From Gammaproteobacteria bacterium (GTDB lineage: Bacteria; Pseudomonadota; Gammaproteobacteria; DSM-16500), in assembly GCA_013286085.1 (NCBI GenBank), contig JABDGK010000005.1, positions 1-64,000 on the forward strand: a stretch of 64,000 bases of DNA, in the 5' to 3' direction. The notes beneath the pieces are model-generated. The model saw nothing but the letters and a program-made list of their open reading frames with translations. It searched no databases and was not told where the DNA came from. Shown here one piece after another: positions 44,877-54,585 of the stretch; the stretch's first letter is position 1, and every line of letters begins with the position of its first letter. The position numbers and the translations under genes are program-made.

Positions 44877-47480
44877 TTAAAAATCTTGACCGAAATTGGT
44901 GTTGTAGCTGCCGATGTTGCTGCTGACGTACTGGCTAGGATCACCCGATCCAAAGTTTCCTAGGCCACGCAGTGCAAATTGGAAATAAATTTGGTTGTCA
45001 TATTGTGGTGTACCTGTAATCACGTCCAGGTTTGTAAAGGTTCGACCACCCACAAAACGTGCAGCCCAACAACAGCTATCGTATTGTAAGCCATAGAGAA
45101 GGTTCTGGAAATGTCCTTCGTTAACACTTTTTGTCCAGTGACCAATAGCGCTCCAATTGTTGCTGACGGGCCATGCAAATGAAACATCCACTTGCTTCAG
45201 GTTATTACCGCTACTCGTAGCGGGAAGATTAGGCTGGATATCACCATTTCGCACAAAGTTATACCCAAGGTTCACTATCCGTGCCGTATCTGTATGATAC
45301 TGAAGGGTAATAGTTTGGTTATCCATTTGATTTAATTGCGTATTCCAAATGGAATTTCCAGTGAGAGACCAAGATGGGTTGATTTGATAGGCTAAGATAC
45401 CCGCAATCGGTGAACGGCGTAAGGTGTTATCGCGCGCATCGGAGCTTGTTAAACAATAGGGGTCATCAATCGTGCAAATAGTTACTTGCCGATTTTTGAA
45501 ATAGATAATTTCAGCGATCCCGGCACGCAAACGCTCAAAACCACTGTCAGTATCAATAAAGCGCGTTGTGACACCGGCACTCACTTGATTGGCATCGCCA
45601 ATACGATCTAAACCACTAAAGCGGTTATCTACAAAGAGCTGATTGTAAGTGAGGGTGTTGGTGGTGGTATCAAAGACGGGGATCTGATATTGGTTTCGAT
45701 ACGGGACATACAAATAATATAACTGTGGTTCCAGTGTTTGTTGAGCATCGCGACCAAAAAAGTGGATGTCGCGATCGAAATACATGCCTGTGTTGATATC
45801 AATGATGGGTAACGCACGACTGGTGCTTTTTGACATGATATTCGACACATCGCCTAGCGCATATTTCGTCAGCGCCAGTTGTACGCGTGGTGTAATGTAG
45901 TATGCAGGCCAGGTCAGCGGTAAGCTGATACTGGGTTGTGTATGTAGACGTTTCCCCGTCGGTGATTTTGTGCTTGTGCCGGGAGTAGAGCGAATATCAA
46001 AGTGAGTGACTTCATTTTTGATGTCGTAATCTAAGCCAAAACGTTGATCTGGATAATCGCCATCTAACACTAATTGCGGGAAACGATTATATTGATTTTG
46101 GGTAGCCGTCAAGGCGTCCACTGGATGCAAGGTTTGATATTGCTGCATACGTGTGGTGAAATTCCAATTTTTTCCTCGGTAATTGACATCCGCTTGTTGA
46201 ACTAATTGGTTATTCGTGCTTTCTGTTAAGCCATTGCCAAAATCACGTAAGTAATAATCATCTGTGACGTAATTATAATCCACATTGCTAGACCAATGCT
46301 CATTAAAGCGCGTGCGATTTTGCCATGCAAATGAGCCGCGTGTGGTGCTGTCATTCTCAAGACGGCGCAAGTTCGCTTGTACTGTTGGGTCATTGACATA
46401 TTGGTATTTATTTTGTGATGTGGTTTGTAATGTTTGGAAAGCTCTATCGCTGGGCGTGATACTCATTCTGATTTGGCCACCACTGGAGGGTGTGATATAG
46501 CGGAACAAATCATTTGCTTGTAAGCCGCGTTTTTTCATGAAAAGCGGTGTAATTGTTGTGTCGTAATTCGGCGCTAAGTTCCAATAAAAAGGGGTTTGGA
46601 AATAGGGCCCAAAACGATTGGAGGAACCAAAGCCAGGAAAGAGAAATCCTGTTTGACGTCTATTATCAATCGGAAAATTCAGATAGGGCGAATAAAACAC
46701 GGGGACTTCTTTAATGTATAGTCGTGCCTGAGTGGCAACACCGCGCCCCGTATTCCTGTTGAGTTCGATATGCTTTGCTTGCACATGCCAGATGTTGGTA
46801 TTGGGCGGGCATGTGCTATAAGACGCTTGCGAAAAATGATATATTTTCGGTTGGTCTTTGTTAAATTCGCTGGCTGTTCCCCAGGCGCTTAATTGTATCA
46901 CTTGACGCGGTGCTTGCAGGGCTTTATTGCTCGGCGCAGGCGGTCTTGTGTTGGTGCTGCCATAAACAGTTGTCCGATAACTAATTTCTTGGAGTTTTTG
47001 GCTTTTCTTTTCCAGATCAAGATGTGCTTTATTGGCAATGATTAAACTGTCAGGCTCGCGCAAATTGACGTGGCCCATGAGATCAACCGCACTGATTCTG
47101 CCAGTGGTTGGGTTGCGATACAGATAGCCTTTGCTGGCTGTTACCTCTTGGCCTTGCTGTATCACCGTAATATTGCCATCTAAGATCGATGTGCCATGCT
47201 GTGCAAAGAGGGTTTGATCACTGGTGATTTCGACTAAATGTTTTTTGGCGGCGTTTTCAGAGAATGTAAACGCAGTTTCTAAGTAATAACCGTCGCAACG
47301 ATTGAGGTTTTTTTTCTCAACCCAGCCTAGCTGTTGGGCTATTGTGGTTTCCGCCAGGGTTTGTTTCTTGATAACAAGGGATGGCGTAAGACAGGCGCTG
47401 GTAGTGGCGTATCCCTGCTGGGCCATAAAAGCTAGAAATGTAGCAATCAGTATGATTTTGGTAGTTTTTATTGCTAGCAT
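44877..47480 (-). CDS. lptD: LPS-assembly protein LptD
   Basis: Outer membrane beta-barrel that inserts LPS with LptE. The 867-residue protein has a signal peptide, an OstA/LptD N-terminal jellyroll (about 60-240: GNITVIQQGQEVTASKGYLY) and a large C-terminal barrel with FYSPYLNFPIDNRRQTGFLF. Cysteines for the interdomain disulfides are present, including the paired YDSCCWAARF near the C-terminus and CDGYY near residue 62. First gene of lptD-surA-pdxA. It is divergent from amgK-murU with one orphan between. Confidence 0.98.
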   Translation of the reverse strand: MLAIKTTKIILIATFLAFMAQQGYATTSACLTPSLVIKKQTLAETTIAQQLGWVEKKNLNRCDGYYLETAFTFSENAAKKHLVEITSDQTLFAQHGTSILDGNITVIQQGQEVTASKGYLYRNPTTGRISAVDLMGHVNLREPDSLIIANKAHLDLEKKSQKLQEISYRTTVYGSTNTRPPAPSNKALQAPRQVIQLSAWGTASEFNKDQPKIYHFSQASYSTCPPNTNIWHVQAKHIELNRNTGRGVATQARLYIKEVPVFYSPYLNFPIDNRRQTGFLFPGFGSSNRFGPYFQTPFYWNLAPNYDTTITPLFMKKRGLQANDLFRYITPSSGGQIRMSITPSDRAFQTLQTTSQNKYQYVNDPTVQANLRRLENDSTTRGSFAWQNRTRFNEHWSSNVDYNYVTDDYYLRDFGNGLTESTNNQLVQQADVNYRGKNWNFTTRMQQYQTLHPVDALTATQNQYNRFPQLVLDGDYPDQRFGLDYDIKNEVTHFDIRSTPGTSTKSPTGKRLHTQPSISLPLTWPAYYITPRVQLALTKYALGDVSNIMSKSTSRALPIIDINTGMYFDRDIHFFGRDAQQTLEPQLYYLYVPYRNQYQIPVFDTTTNTLTYNQLFVDNRFSGLDRIGDANQVSAGVTTRFIDTDSGFERLRAGIAEIIYFKNRQVTICTIDDPYCLTSSDARDNTLRRSPIAGILAYQINPSWSLTGNSIWNTQLNQMDNQTITLQYHTDTARIVNLGYNFVRNGDIQPNLPATSSGNNLKQVDVSFAWPVSNNWSAIGHWTKSVNEGHFQNLLYGLQYDSCCWAARFVGGRTFTNLDVITGTPQYDNQIYFQFALRGLGNFGSGDPSQYVSSNIGSYNTNFGQDF

Positions 47481-47593
47481 GCGCCCGTCTCAGTTTCGAC
47501 GTAAAAATCGCAAGTGTAACGAAAAGGGTGGGTGGAGGGAATCAAATAATATAACTCACGTAGGGCCTGCACATGAAAAATTGGCAGCTCTTC

Positions 47594-47680
47594 GTGAACG
47601 TGCCCGCGTGCGTGCCCGTGCCCGTTTTTAAGTTGTTAGTAGAAAAAAGACGGGCACGGGCACGCACGCGGGTACGTTCA
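47594..47680. repeat. Long GC-rich perfect hairpin
   Basis: The arms TGAACGTGCCCGCGTGCGTG, CCCGTGCCCGTTTTT and their inverse (47643-47680) pair almost perfectly over about 35 bases around AAGTTGTTAGTAG. The element extends outward: the right flank CTTGTCAGTACGCATG recurs in 59047-59105. It lies in the 306-base gap upstream of lptD; the rest of the gap shows no gene. Confidence 0.88.
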
Positions 47681-47786
47681 TGATTATTAAAGTACACTTG
47701 TCAGTACGCATGCATAGGCACTGATGGCTCACGTTATGTACAGCAGTTAGTGCCTAGTGCATAAGGTAATATAATCTGGAAGTATA

Positions 47787-48284
47787 TCAGCCAGAAGCTT
47801 TGGGTGGTTGGTAGCCGGTTTTTTGTTGGCTGGCAACATGCACCTCTAGGAGTGCGATAATGTCGGCCATTTCCCGTTTTGTTTTTTCAGTAATGCTATA
47901 AAGTGGTTTTTCTTTATTGTCCTGTGCATTGGTATCGGCAAGAAAGAGCGTTGCGGTTGATTTCACGGTATTGAGAAGTTCTTGTAGTTTGTTTTGAATA
48001 GATTCAATCTGCTCACTTTCCACTTCTATTTTTGTTTTCCGAATTGTGTATTGAACAAGCATTTTGGAAATAGGTCCTGTCATCAATTCGGTGCGCATGT
48101 CGATAATGGATTGTTCGATGTCTTGTGTCGGGGTGCGCCAGAAACGGGCTGCCGGTATGCGTTTTGTGACATCGAGTGTTGTGGAGTAAATACGGGTATC
48201 AGCTATTGTTTTACGCATTTTTTCAAGCGCTGCGAGTAGTTCATTATATGTTTTGTCTTCGAAATTGGTTTTTGAGAATGACAT
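47787..48284 (-). CDS. Small helical orphan protein
   Basis: The 165-residue product is unrecognised. It is soluble, helical and polar, with a likely coiled-coil pair (about 10-35 and 85-125) and a Gln/Lys/Pro tail (QQKTGYQPPKASG). GAGGA lies eight bases before the ATG, and TATAAT about 60 bases upstream is a plausible -10. No signal peptide. It is inserted between the lptD operon and amgK-murU, which are direct neighbours in many relatives, so it may be an acquired gene. An effector role is only a possibility. Confidence 0.65.
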   Translation of the reverse strand: MSFSKTNFEDKTYNELLAALEKMRKTIADTRIYSTTLDVTKRIPAARFWRTPTQDIEQSIIDMRTELMTGPISKMLVQYTIRKTKIEVESEQIESIQNKLQELLNTVKSTATLFLADTNAQDNKEKPLYSITEKTKREMADIIALLEVHVASQQKTGYQPPKASG

Positions 48285-48441
48285 AACAAAATCCTCGTAC
48301 CAGATTGAATGAATATTATATGGTTATTATAGCTGATATTTTTTGTTGAAAAGTGATTGGCAAACGAAAGATATTGCTGGTTTTTATGAGTTTTCCTGTA
48401 TAATCACTGTCCTATGTTATTATTTTTTAGCGAGATAAATA

Positions 48442-49446
48442 ATGGATTCTCGTCAGCAAGCATTAATCTCTTGGTTGCAAGCCGACAGTCAGTTGCTATT
48501 TCCTCAGCTTGCTATGATGGCAGGGGACGCCAGTTTTCGACGATATTTTCGTGTGTCGACGGCGACGGCAAGTTATGTAGCGATGGATGCGCCACCTGAA
48601 AAAGAAAATAACTGCCAGCCGTTTATTGCAATTGCGCAGAGTTTGCGGCAACAAGGTTTGCAAACCCCCGCAATTATGGCGAGTAATCTCGAGCAGGGAT
48701 TTTTGTTGCTGTCTGATTTTGGTGATCGTTTGTATTTGCATGAGTTAGCAGATCACAATGCTGAGCAATTGTATGGAGTCGCTTTATCTGCGCTGGCGCG
48801 TTTGCAACATTGTCAGATTCAAAATTGGAAAATTCCATTTTTCACAGCCGATTTTATGTATCAAGAATTGCAACTCTGGAAAGACTGGTTTTTGCAAAAA
48901 CATGTGCATTTGCAGCTCGATGCGAAAACAGAAAAAATGCTGCATGCATTTTTTAATTTTTTAGCCGCCTCTGCGGCGAGTCAACCACAAGTACTGATGC
49001 ATCGCGATTTTCATTCAGCCAACTTAATGGTGTTGCCAGAGGATCAAGTGGGTATTTTAGATTTTCAAGATGCATTTATAGGTCCCGTGACTTATGATTT
49101 AGTATCACTGTTGCGTGATTGTTATATTGCATGGCCAGATGTTTTCGTGAAAAAATTAGTAGTAGAGTATAAACAAAAATTACCCGCACTCGTCAATGTG
49201 AGCGAAATAGAATTTTTACGCTGGTTTGATTTAATGGGATTGCAGCGACATTTGAAAGCATTGTTAACGTTTTCCCGCAAATTCCATCGGGATCAGAATG
49301 CTAATTATTTGCAGCATATTCCGCGGACTATTCAGTATGTCGCCAATGTTGCGCCACTGTATCCAGAGTGTCGTGAATTTACTATATTTTTACAGAGTCT
49401 TGTTTTGCCAGCATTAGAAAAGGTGCAAACTGTATGCGTGCAATGA
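48442..49446 (+). CDS. amgK: N-acetylmuramate/N-acetylglucosamine kinase AmgK
   Basis: Anomeric sugar kinase of the cell-wall recycling route that bypasses de novo UDP-MurNAc synthesis. The 334-residue APH-fold protein has the P-loop-like GDASFRRYFRV, the catalytic HRDFHSANLM (His near 187) and the metal-site GILDFQDAFIGPVTYDLVSL. It overlaps the murU start by 13 bases. In Pseudomonas the amgK-murU pair lies divergent from lptD, as here. Confidence 0.95.
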   Translation: MDSRQQALISWLQADSQLLFPQLAMMAGDASFRRYFRVSTATASYVAMDAPPEKENNCQPFIAIAQSLRQQGLQTPAIMASNLEQGFLLLSDFGDRLYLHELADHNAEQLYGVALSALARLQHCQIQNWKIPFFTADFMYQELQLWKDWFLQKHVHLQLDAKTEKMLHAFFNFLAASAASQPQVLMHRDFHSANLMVLPEDQVGILDFQDAFIGPVTYDLVSLLRDCYIAWPDVFVKKLVVEYKQKLPALVNVSEIEFLRWFDLMGLQRHLKALLTFSRKFHRDQNANYLQHIPRTIQYVANVAPLYPECREFTIFLQSLVLPALEKVQTVCVQ

Positions 49447-50120
49447 TTTTAGCAGCGGGACGTGGTGAGCGCATGGGAGAGCTTACCCAAGCAGTACCGA
49501 AACCCTTGTTGAAAGTAGCAGGTCATTATTTAATTGAATATTCTCTCTATGCATTGCGTAAAGCAGGCATCACGGACATCGTTATTAATATTTGTTATCA
49601 CGCGCAACAAATTAAAGACGCGTTAGGTAATGGTCAGCGTTATGGTGTGACGATTCACTATTCCGAAGAAGAAATCGCGCTGGAAACAGGCGGCGGGATT
49701 GTAAAAGCGTTGCCGCTATTGGGCGATGCGCCTTTTTTAGTGGTGAGTAGTGATATTATTTGCGATTATCCTTTGCAAAATATATTGAAAGATCCGCACG
49801 GATTAGCGCATATCGTATTAGTGGATAATCCTGTTTTTCATCCACACGGTGATTTTTGTTTATTTGGCCAACGCGTTTATTATGGTAAAGGCCAGACGTT
49901 TACTTTTGGTAATATGGGTGTGTACCGTCCCGAATTATTTGCGCATTGTCATCATCATGAAGGCGGGCGGTTTCGCTTAGGCGAAATTCTCAAGGCTGAA
50001 ATTCTCAATCAGCAAGTCACCGGCGAGCACTTTGCGGGGTTTTGGCATAATGTGGGGACGCTGGAGCAGCTGGAGTTGGTGCAGCAATACTCGGATAACT
50101 TATCTATTTTAGCAGTATAA
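49434..50120 (+). CDS. murU: N-acetylmuramate alpha-1-phosphate uridylyltransferase
   Basis: MurU makes UDP-MurNAc from MurNAc 1-phosphate, the product of AmgK. The 228-residue nucleotidyltransferase starts MRAMILAAGRGERMGELTQA with VPKPLLKVAGHYLIEYSL, and has the metal Asp in VVSSDIICDYP and the GNMGVYRPELF segment. The start lies inside the amgK 3' end, so translation is coupled. Full length. Confidence 0.96.
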   Translation: MRAMILAAGRGERMGELTQAVPKPLLKVAGHYLIEYSLYALRKAGITDIVINICYHAQQIKDALGNGQRYGVTIHYSEEEIALETGGGIVKALPLLGDAPFLVVSSDIICDYPLQNILKDPHGLAHIVLVDNPVFHPHGDFCLFGQRVYYGKGQTFTFGNMGVYRPELFAHCHHHEGGRFRLGEILKAEILNQQVTGEHFAGFWHNVGTLEQLELVQQYSDNLSILAV

Positions 50121-50272
50121 TCATTATAGTATGGCGAGATACATACTTATCTATTGCGCTTTTATTTTGCGCCCTTTACTATAGCATCACGCGATAGGAT
50201 GGATTCTATTCGCAAGCTTTCAGGATGAGCATCAAGGACGATATTTTATTATTGACTCTTTGAGGTTTATTT

Positions 50273-50686
50273 ATGAAAAAGATGTTATTGAAATGTCTTT
50301 CCATTTTCAGTTTAGTTGTTGCCACTTCTTCTGCATTTGCTGCTTCCTCCTATGAAACAGCCGTAGTTCCAACATCGGTGGCTTTAAGTAATCGCGCAGC
50401 AATTCTAGCGCATGCGAATAGCAATGGTCCTATCTATGGGACGTATATAGTTGTGGTTAATCATTCTTATACAACTATTCGTTTAGCCTATCCTACGCCG
50501 GAGCAAATGATTACCGAAAGAACATCAGGCGTTATTAAAGATATTCTCCATAATGATTACACGACAGTTATTTTAAGAACAGAAGATGGCAAACAGTTTT
50601 GGGCAAGCAATACAGTGGGTCCATACGATGTTGTTGAAGTGTATGTTTCTAATAATGAATACGTTGTACATGACACAACGCCTTAA
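50273..50686 (+). CDS. Exported orphan protein
   Basis: The 137-residue product has a clear signal peptide (KKMLLKCLSIFSLVVATSSAFA, cut after AFA). The mature part of about 113 residues is mixed with several strands (YGTYIVVVNHSYTTIRLAYP; TTVILRTEDGKQFWASN) and lacks cysteine. GAGGT precedes the ATG. I do not recognise it. It is followed by a lipoprotein gene 26 bases later, probably in one transcript. Confidence 0.7.
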   Translation: MKKMLLKCLSIFSLVVATSSAFAASSYETAVVPTSVALSNRAAILAHANSNGPIYGTYIVVVNHSYTTIRLAYPTPEQMITERTSGVIKDILHNDYTTVILRTEDGKQFWASNTVGPYDVVEVYVSNNEYVVHDTTP

Positions 50687-50712
50687 TTTTTAATTAGTTG
50701 AGAACAATCATC

Positions 50713-51288
50713 ATGAATTTATTTTTAAAAAGCGCAGTATTCGTTTTAGCAATTGCTGCGTTAGCAGGCTGTGTAGAAGACGATGGTTATTATACGGAAA
50801 CTACGCATAGTCGAGCCTATTATACGGGTGTTAGCCCTGACTATAGCCATCGTTATAGCGGTCAGTACTACACGAGTCATACGCCACCGGCGCCGCCAGA
50901 AGACGGTGATCACGCATATCGATATCGTATCCGCGATAATGACGGTTATCGCACATCAACAACGCCACCGGCTCCACCAGAATCCAGTTATCGTGCAGCG
51001 CCAGCGCCTGCTGTAGTAGAAAGCAGAAGTTATTCGACAACTGTAACGCCAGCAGCACCGCCGGAAAACGCACCAGTACCTGCACCCATTGCAGCTGCTC
51101 CGGCACCCGCTCCTGTTGTTGCTTCTGCTCCAGCAGCGCCAAGTACATCTGCTTCGACAAGCGTAACACCAGCAGCACCGGCTGAAACGACAGCAGCGCC
51201 AAAGAAGCAAGATGAAGTGGCGGTACCTGCTACTCCTGCTACATCAAGTCCGACAGTGACAACTACACCTGCAGCACCACCTGAATGA
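50713..51288 (+). CDS. Pro/Ala/Thr-rich lipoprotein
   Basis: I start at the ATG at 50713. The 191-residue product has a lipobox LAGC (Cys20) after a hydrophobic stretch, so it should be lipid-anchored. The Tyr/Asp-rich first part (YYTGVSPDYSHRYSGQYY) gives way to a low-complexity tail. The motif (T/V)-T-P-(P/A)-A-P-P-E occurs five times (HTPPAPPED, TTPPAPPES, VTPAAPPEN, VTPAAPAET and the final TTPAAPPE). It probably spans the periplasm like other Pro-rich lipoproteins. Function unknown; co-transcribed with the exported orphan upstream. Confidence 0.75.
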   Translation: MNLFLKSAVFVLAIAALAGCVEDDGYYTETTHSRAYYTGVSPDYSHRYSGQYYTSHTPPAPPEDGDHAYRYRIRDNDGYRTSTTPPAPPESSYRAAPAPAVVESRSYSTTVTPAAPPENAPVPAPIAAAPAPAPVVASAPAAPSTSASTSVTPAAPAETTAAPKKQDEVAVPATPATSSPTVTTTPAAPPE

Positions 51289-51291
51289 TAT

Positions 51292-51335
51292 GAATCGTAG
51301 GGTGGACACGCTGCGCTTTGTCCACCCTACGATTC
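51292..51335. repeat. Dispersed palindrome, family 1, compact hairpin
   Basis: GAATCGTAGGGTGGACA pairs with TGTCCACCCTACGATTC around CGCTGCGCTT. This compact form keeps one arm plus the outer stem and could serve as the 3' end of the lipoprotein transcript. Confidence 0.85.
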
Positions 51336-51453
51336 TATTTCATTTCACTATTCGATGCGTTAATATGACGTTCCCGCTGTAACTCCCCATCTCCATTCTA
51401 TTTTTTACATCAATTTATTTTCTATTTTTTATTTCATACAAGGAAGTGACTAT

Positions 51454-52971
51454 ATGTCATTAGCGATTATTTACAGTCGTGCCAATACGGGCATTTCTGC
51501 ACCCTTAGTGATGGTGGAGGCGCATTTATCACGCGGTTTACCGAAGTTTAATATCGTTGGCTTGCCTGAAGCAGCCGTCAAAGAAAGCAAAGACCGTGTG
51601 CGTAGCGCATTATTAAATTCACGTTTCGCTTTTCCCAAAGGGCGTATCACCATTAATTTAGCACCGGCGGATTTACCCAAAGAAGGCGGGCGTTTTGATT
51701 TGCCAATTGCCTTGGGAATTTTAGCCGCATCGGGTCAGTTGCCAAAAAATAAATTACCGATGTATGAATTTGCAGGTGAATTAGCATTATCCGGTGAATT
51801 GCGAGGTGTGCGTGGTGTGTTACCCATTGTGTTGGGAGCTAAGCAAGCAGCGCGAAGTTTAGTCGTGCCCACAGCCAACGCAGCAGAAGCAGCACTTGTA
51901 AAGCAAGCAACGGTGTATGCCGCCGCGCATTTATTGGAAGTGTGCGCTTACTTAAAAAATGAGGCTGAACTATCAATCTGTCAGCGTGCAGATAATGCAG
52001 TGACAACAACATGTCGTCCTGATTTACAAGATGTGCGTGGTCAACCATTGGCTCGGCGGGCACTGGAAATTGCAGCAGCAGGAAAACATAGTTTATTATT
52101 TATCGGCCCACCTGGCACAGGGAAAACCATGTTGGCAAGTCGACTACCCAGTATTTTGCCGCCATTAGAAGAAGCGGAAGCGTTAGAAGTGGCTGCCATC
52201 GCCTCTATTAGCAACAATGGATTTGATTGTGCAAATTGGCAAATATTACCATTTCGAGCACCGCATCATACAACATCAGGGGCAGCATTAGTCGGAGGTG
52301 GACGACCACCTAAGCCCGGCGAAATTTCATTAGCGCATCAAGGCGTATTATTTTTAGATGAATTGCCAGAGTTCGGTCGACATGTATTGGAGTCGTTGCG
52401 AGAACCACTCGAATCGGGTGCCGTGACAATTTCACGAGTGGCACATCAAGTGGTATTTCCTGCGCGGTTTCAGTTGATTACTGCAATGAATCCTTGTCCC
52501 TGTGGTTTTGCTGGGAGCCCGACAGGGCAGTGTCATTGCACCGATGAACAGGTGCGGCGTTATCTCGCTAAGTTATCCGGGCCTTTGTTGGATCGCATCG
52601 ACATGCATGTTGATGTGCCGGCCTTGGCGCCCAATGTATTAGCGCGTGCGACGCAAGGTCAAGAGGAAAGCAGTGAGATTGTGCGCAAACGAGTTTTGCA
52701 AGCGCGACACTTGCAATGGGTTAGAGCACAAAAATGCAATGCTGAATTAGCAGTTGGTGAATTGGATCAGCATTGCCAATTGCAGGCTGATGCAGAAGCT
52801 CTGCTAACACAAGTGATGCAAAAATTTAATTTATCGGCGCGAGTTTATCATCGGATTATGAAATTGGCGCGAACGATCGCTGATTTAAGCCAAAGTGCAT
52901 GGATTGAAAGCCCGCATGTGAGTGAAGCATTAGCTTATCGTTGCTTAGATAGAGCTAAATATATGATATAG
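51454..52971 (+). CDS. comM: YifB/ComM family Mg-chelatase-like ATPase
   Basis: ComM is a hexameric helicase-like AAA+ ATPase that promotes branch migration during natural transformation. The 505-residue protein has the N-terminal S5-fold domain (VMVEAHLSRGLPKFNIVGLP), Walker A IGPPGTGKTML, Walker B LFLDELPEFGRHVLESLREP, and the zinc-binding segment NPCPCGFAGSPTGQCHC. Full length. With dprA it points to DNA uptake capacity. Solitary. Confidence 0.97.
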   Translation: MSLAIIYSRANTGISAPLVMVEAHLSRGLPKFNIVGLPEAAVKESKDRVRSALLNSRFAFPKGRITINLAPADLPKEGGRFDLPIALGILAASGQLPKNKLPMYEFAGELALSGELRGVRGVLPIVLGAKQAARSLVVPTANAAEAALVKQATVYAAAHLLEVCAYLKNEAELSICQRADNAVTTTCRPDLQDVRGQPLARRALEIAAAGKHSLLFIGPPGTGKTMLASRLPSILPPLEEAEALEVAAIASISNNGFDCANWQILPFRAPHHTTSGAALVGGGRPPKPGEISLAHQGVLFLDELPEFGRHVLESLREPLESGAVTISRVAHQVVFPARFQLITAMNPCPCGFAGSPTGQCHCTDEQVRRYLAKLSGPLLDRIDMHVDVPALAPNVLARATQGQEESSEIVRKRVLQARHLQWVRAQKCNAELAVGELDQHCQLQADAEALLTQVMQKFNLSARVYHRIMKLARTIADLSQSAWIESPHVSEALAYRCLDRAKYMI

Positions 52972-53076
52972 GCCAGCTTTAACTCGAATTTTGGACAAAA
53001 AAATCCATCAAGAAGCGATTGTTACAGGCTATAATAGATAAAAGTACTTTTGCATTGGTTGAACATGGGAGGGTGT

Positions 53077-53481
53077 ATGCCTATTACCTTTTATCCGCAT
53101 GATGAAGACGTTTCTTTGGGGACGTTGAAAGAAAAACTAGAGATTACCATGGAAGCGGCAGAGCGTTATAAAGCGATTGTTTTGGATGCGGGTACACCCA
53201 TCGTGATGAATGTCGAGCCAGGTAAACGTATGTCACCAAAAGAAATACGCGTGGCTTTTAACTGGCAGGAGCTTGCGAAAATATTTCGCGAAATTCGTGA
53301 AATGCCGGAGAATAATGCATCTAGCAAAGCCGCCAAGGCAGATCGATTAGCACGACTATCCGAAATATATGAAGTATTGCGCGGAGCAAAAATGCCTAAG
53401 CTTGAGGCTGTACGACTTGCGCTGATGAATGAAGTGAATCAGTTGCGGGCGGCAGGCGGTACGGCGCCTGTGGCAAAATAA
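53077..53481 (+). CDS. Small orphan protein
   Basis: The ATG at 53077 follows GGGAGGG (53067-53073). The 134-residue protein is unrecognised, soluble and helical, Lys/Glu/Arg-rich (EKLEITMEAAERYKAIV, AKADRLARLSEIYEVLRG). It ends with an Ala/Gly-rich tail. A TATAAT at 53030-53035 suggests its own promoter, without a clear -35. It lies between comM and the convergent rpoH gene. Confidence 0.6.
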   Translation: MPITFYPHDEDVSLGTLKEKLEITMEAAERYKAIVLDAGTPIVMNVEPGKRMSPKEIRVAFNWQELAKIFREIREMPENNASSKAAKADRLARLSEIYEVLRGAKMPKLEAVRLALMNEVNQLRAAGGTAPVAK

Positions 53482-53522
53482 AGAGAGAATAAATTTTAGT
53501 TGGATATCTTACTGTGATAGAT

Positions 53523-53562
53523 CGGTGGACACGCGGTACTTTGTCCACCCTACGGTTCTTTT
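53523..53562. repeat. Eroded dispersed palindrome, family 1
   Basis: GATCGGTGGACACGCGGTAC followed by TTTGTCCACCCTACGGTTC keeps both arms with a shortened centre. It lies between convergent genes and may help end both transcripts. Confidence 0.7.
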
Positions 53563-53620
53563 GACGCTTAACTGAATGGCAGTCAATCGCCTCTAGAGCG
53601 GCTTTTATACTGATTTTTTA

Positions 53621-53671
53621 GCAAAAAATTCGTGGAGATATCTCAGCACTGCGCTTTGTCCTACGTTTTTT
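53621..53671. repeat. Degenerate family 1 repeat half with AAAAATTCGTGG flank
   Basis: GCAAAAAATTCGTGGAGATA then TCTCAGCACTGCGCTTTGTCC and TACG repeats the arrangement at 26659-26710. It ends just before the rpoH stop codon. Confidence 0.65.
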
Positions 53672-53674
53672 ATT

Positions 53675-54547
53675 TTATGCGGCAATCGATTCCATTGCGG
53701 TTTTCAATTTTTGCATAGCGGATTTTTCTAATTGACGAATACGCTCAGCAGAGACATTGTATTTGCTAGCCAAATCTTGCAACGTGCTCTTATCATCATC
53801 TAACCAGCGTGCTTGCAGAATTTCTTGGCTGCGTTCATCAAGGTGTTGCAGTGCTTGATACAATGCTGCGTTGGATTGGGTGGACCAATTCGTATTTTCT
53901 GTTTGTTGTGCAGGGTTGCTGCTCTGATCTTCTAAAAATCCGGCAGGACAAAATGGCATGTTATCATCATCACTGTGTTCATCATCATGCCCATCAAAGG
54001 ATGCATCTGTCATGCTCATGCGCATTTCCATTTCGCGCACGATATCAGGTTCAACGCCGAGATCGTTGGCAACCGCATTAATTTCTTCGTTGGAAAACCA
54101 GCCCAAACGTTTTTTCATGTTGCGCAAATTAAAAAATAATTTTCGTTGTGCTTTGGTGGTTGCCACTTTCACAATGCGCCAATTACGTAAAATGAATTCG
54201 TGCATTTCTGCTTTGATCCAGTGCACTGCAAAGGTGACCAAGCGAACACCGACGTTAGGATTGAAGCGTTTGACGGCTTTCATGAGGCCGATATTGCCTT
54301 CTTGAATAAGATCATTCAGTGGTAAGCCATAGCCAAGATAGCCTTTGGCGATACGAATAACATAGCGCAAATGTGGCAAGATCAAGCCTTTTGCTGCATT
54401 GAGGTCATTGGTAGCCTGAAGCTGTGCGGCAAGCGCAAACTCCTCTGCCTGGCTTAGCATAGGTATTGCATTCGCATAGCCGATATAAGCTTCTGTGCTA
54501 CCTATCGGTAGGCGAATATTAAATGCTTGTAAGCTATTGCTGGTCAT
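53675..54547 (-). CDS. rpoH: RNA polymerase sigma factor RpoH (sigma-32)
   Basis: Heat-shock sigma factor. The 290-residue protein has region 2 ([36 protein letters not shown], here named by its ends), the [22 protein letters not shown] segment, and the RpoH box [10 protein letters not shown] that distinguishes it from RpoD. Region 4 ends [22 protein letters not shown]. It follows ftsX after 130 bases, the common ftsYEX-rpoH order. Its upstream region holds a perfect CIRCE, suggesting HrcA control. Confidence 0.98.
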   Translation of the reverse strand: MTSNSLQAFNIRLPIGSTEAYIGYANAIPMLSQAEEFALAAQLQATNDLNAAKGLILPHLRYVIRIAKGYLGYGLPLNDLIQEGNIGLMKAVKRFNPNVGVRLVTFAVHWIKAEMHEFILRNWRIVKVATTKAQRKLFFNLRNMKKRLGWFSNEEINAVANDLGVEPDIVREMEMRMSMTDASFDGHDDEHSDDDNMPFCPAGFLEDQSSNPAQQTENTNWSTQSNAALYQALQHLDERSQEILQARWLDDDKSTLQDLASKYNVSAERIRQLEKSAMQKLKTAMESIAA

Positions 54548-54585
54548 TCATTTTCTCGCTGAGTTAACAAGTATTAAACGACATT

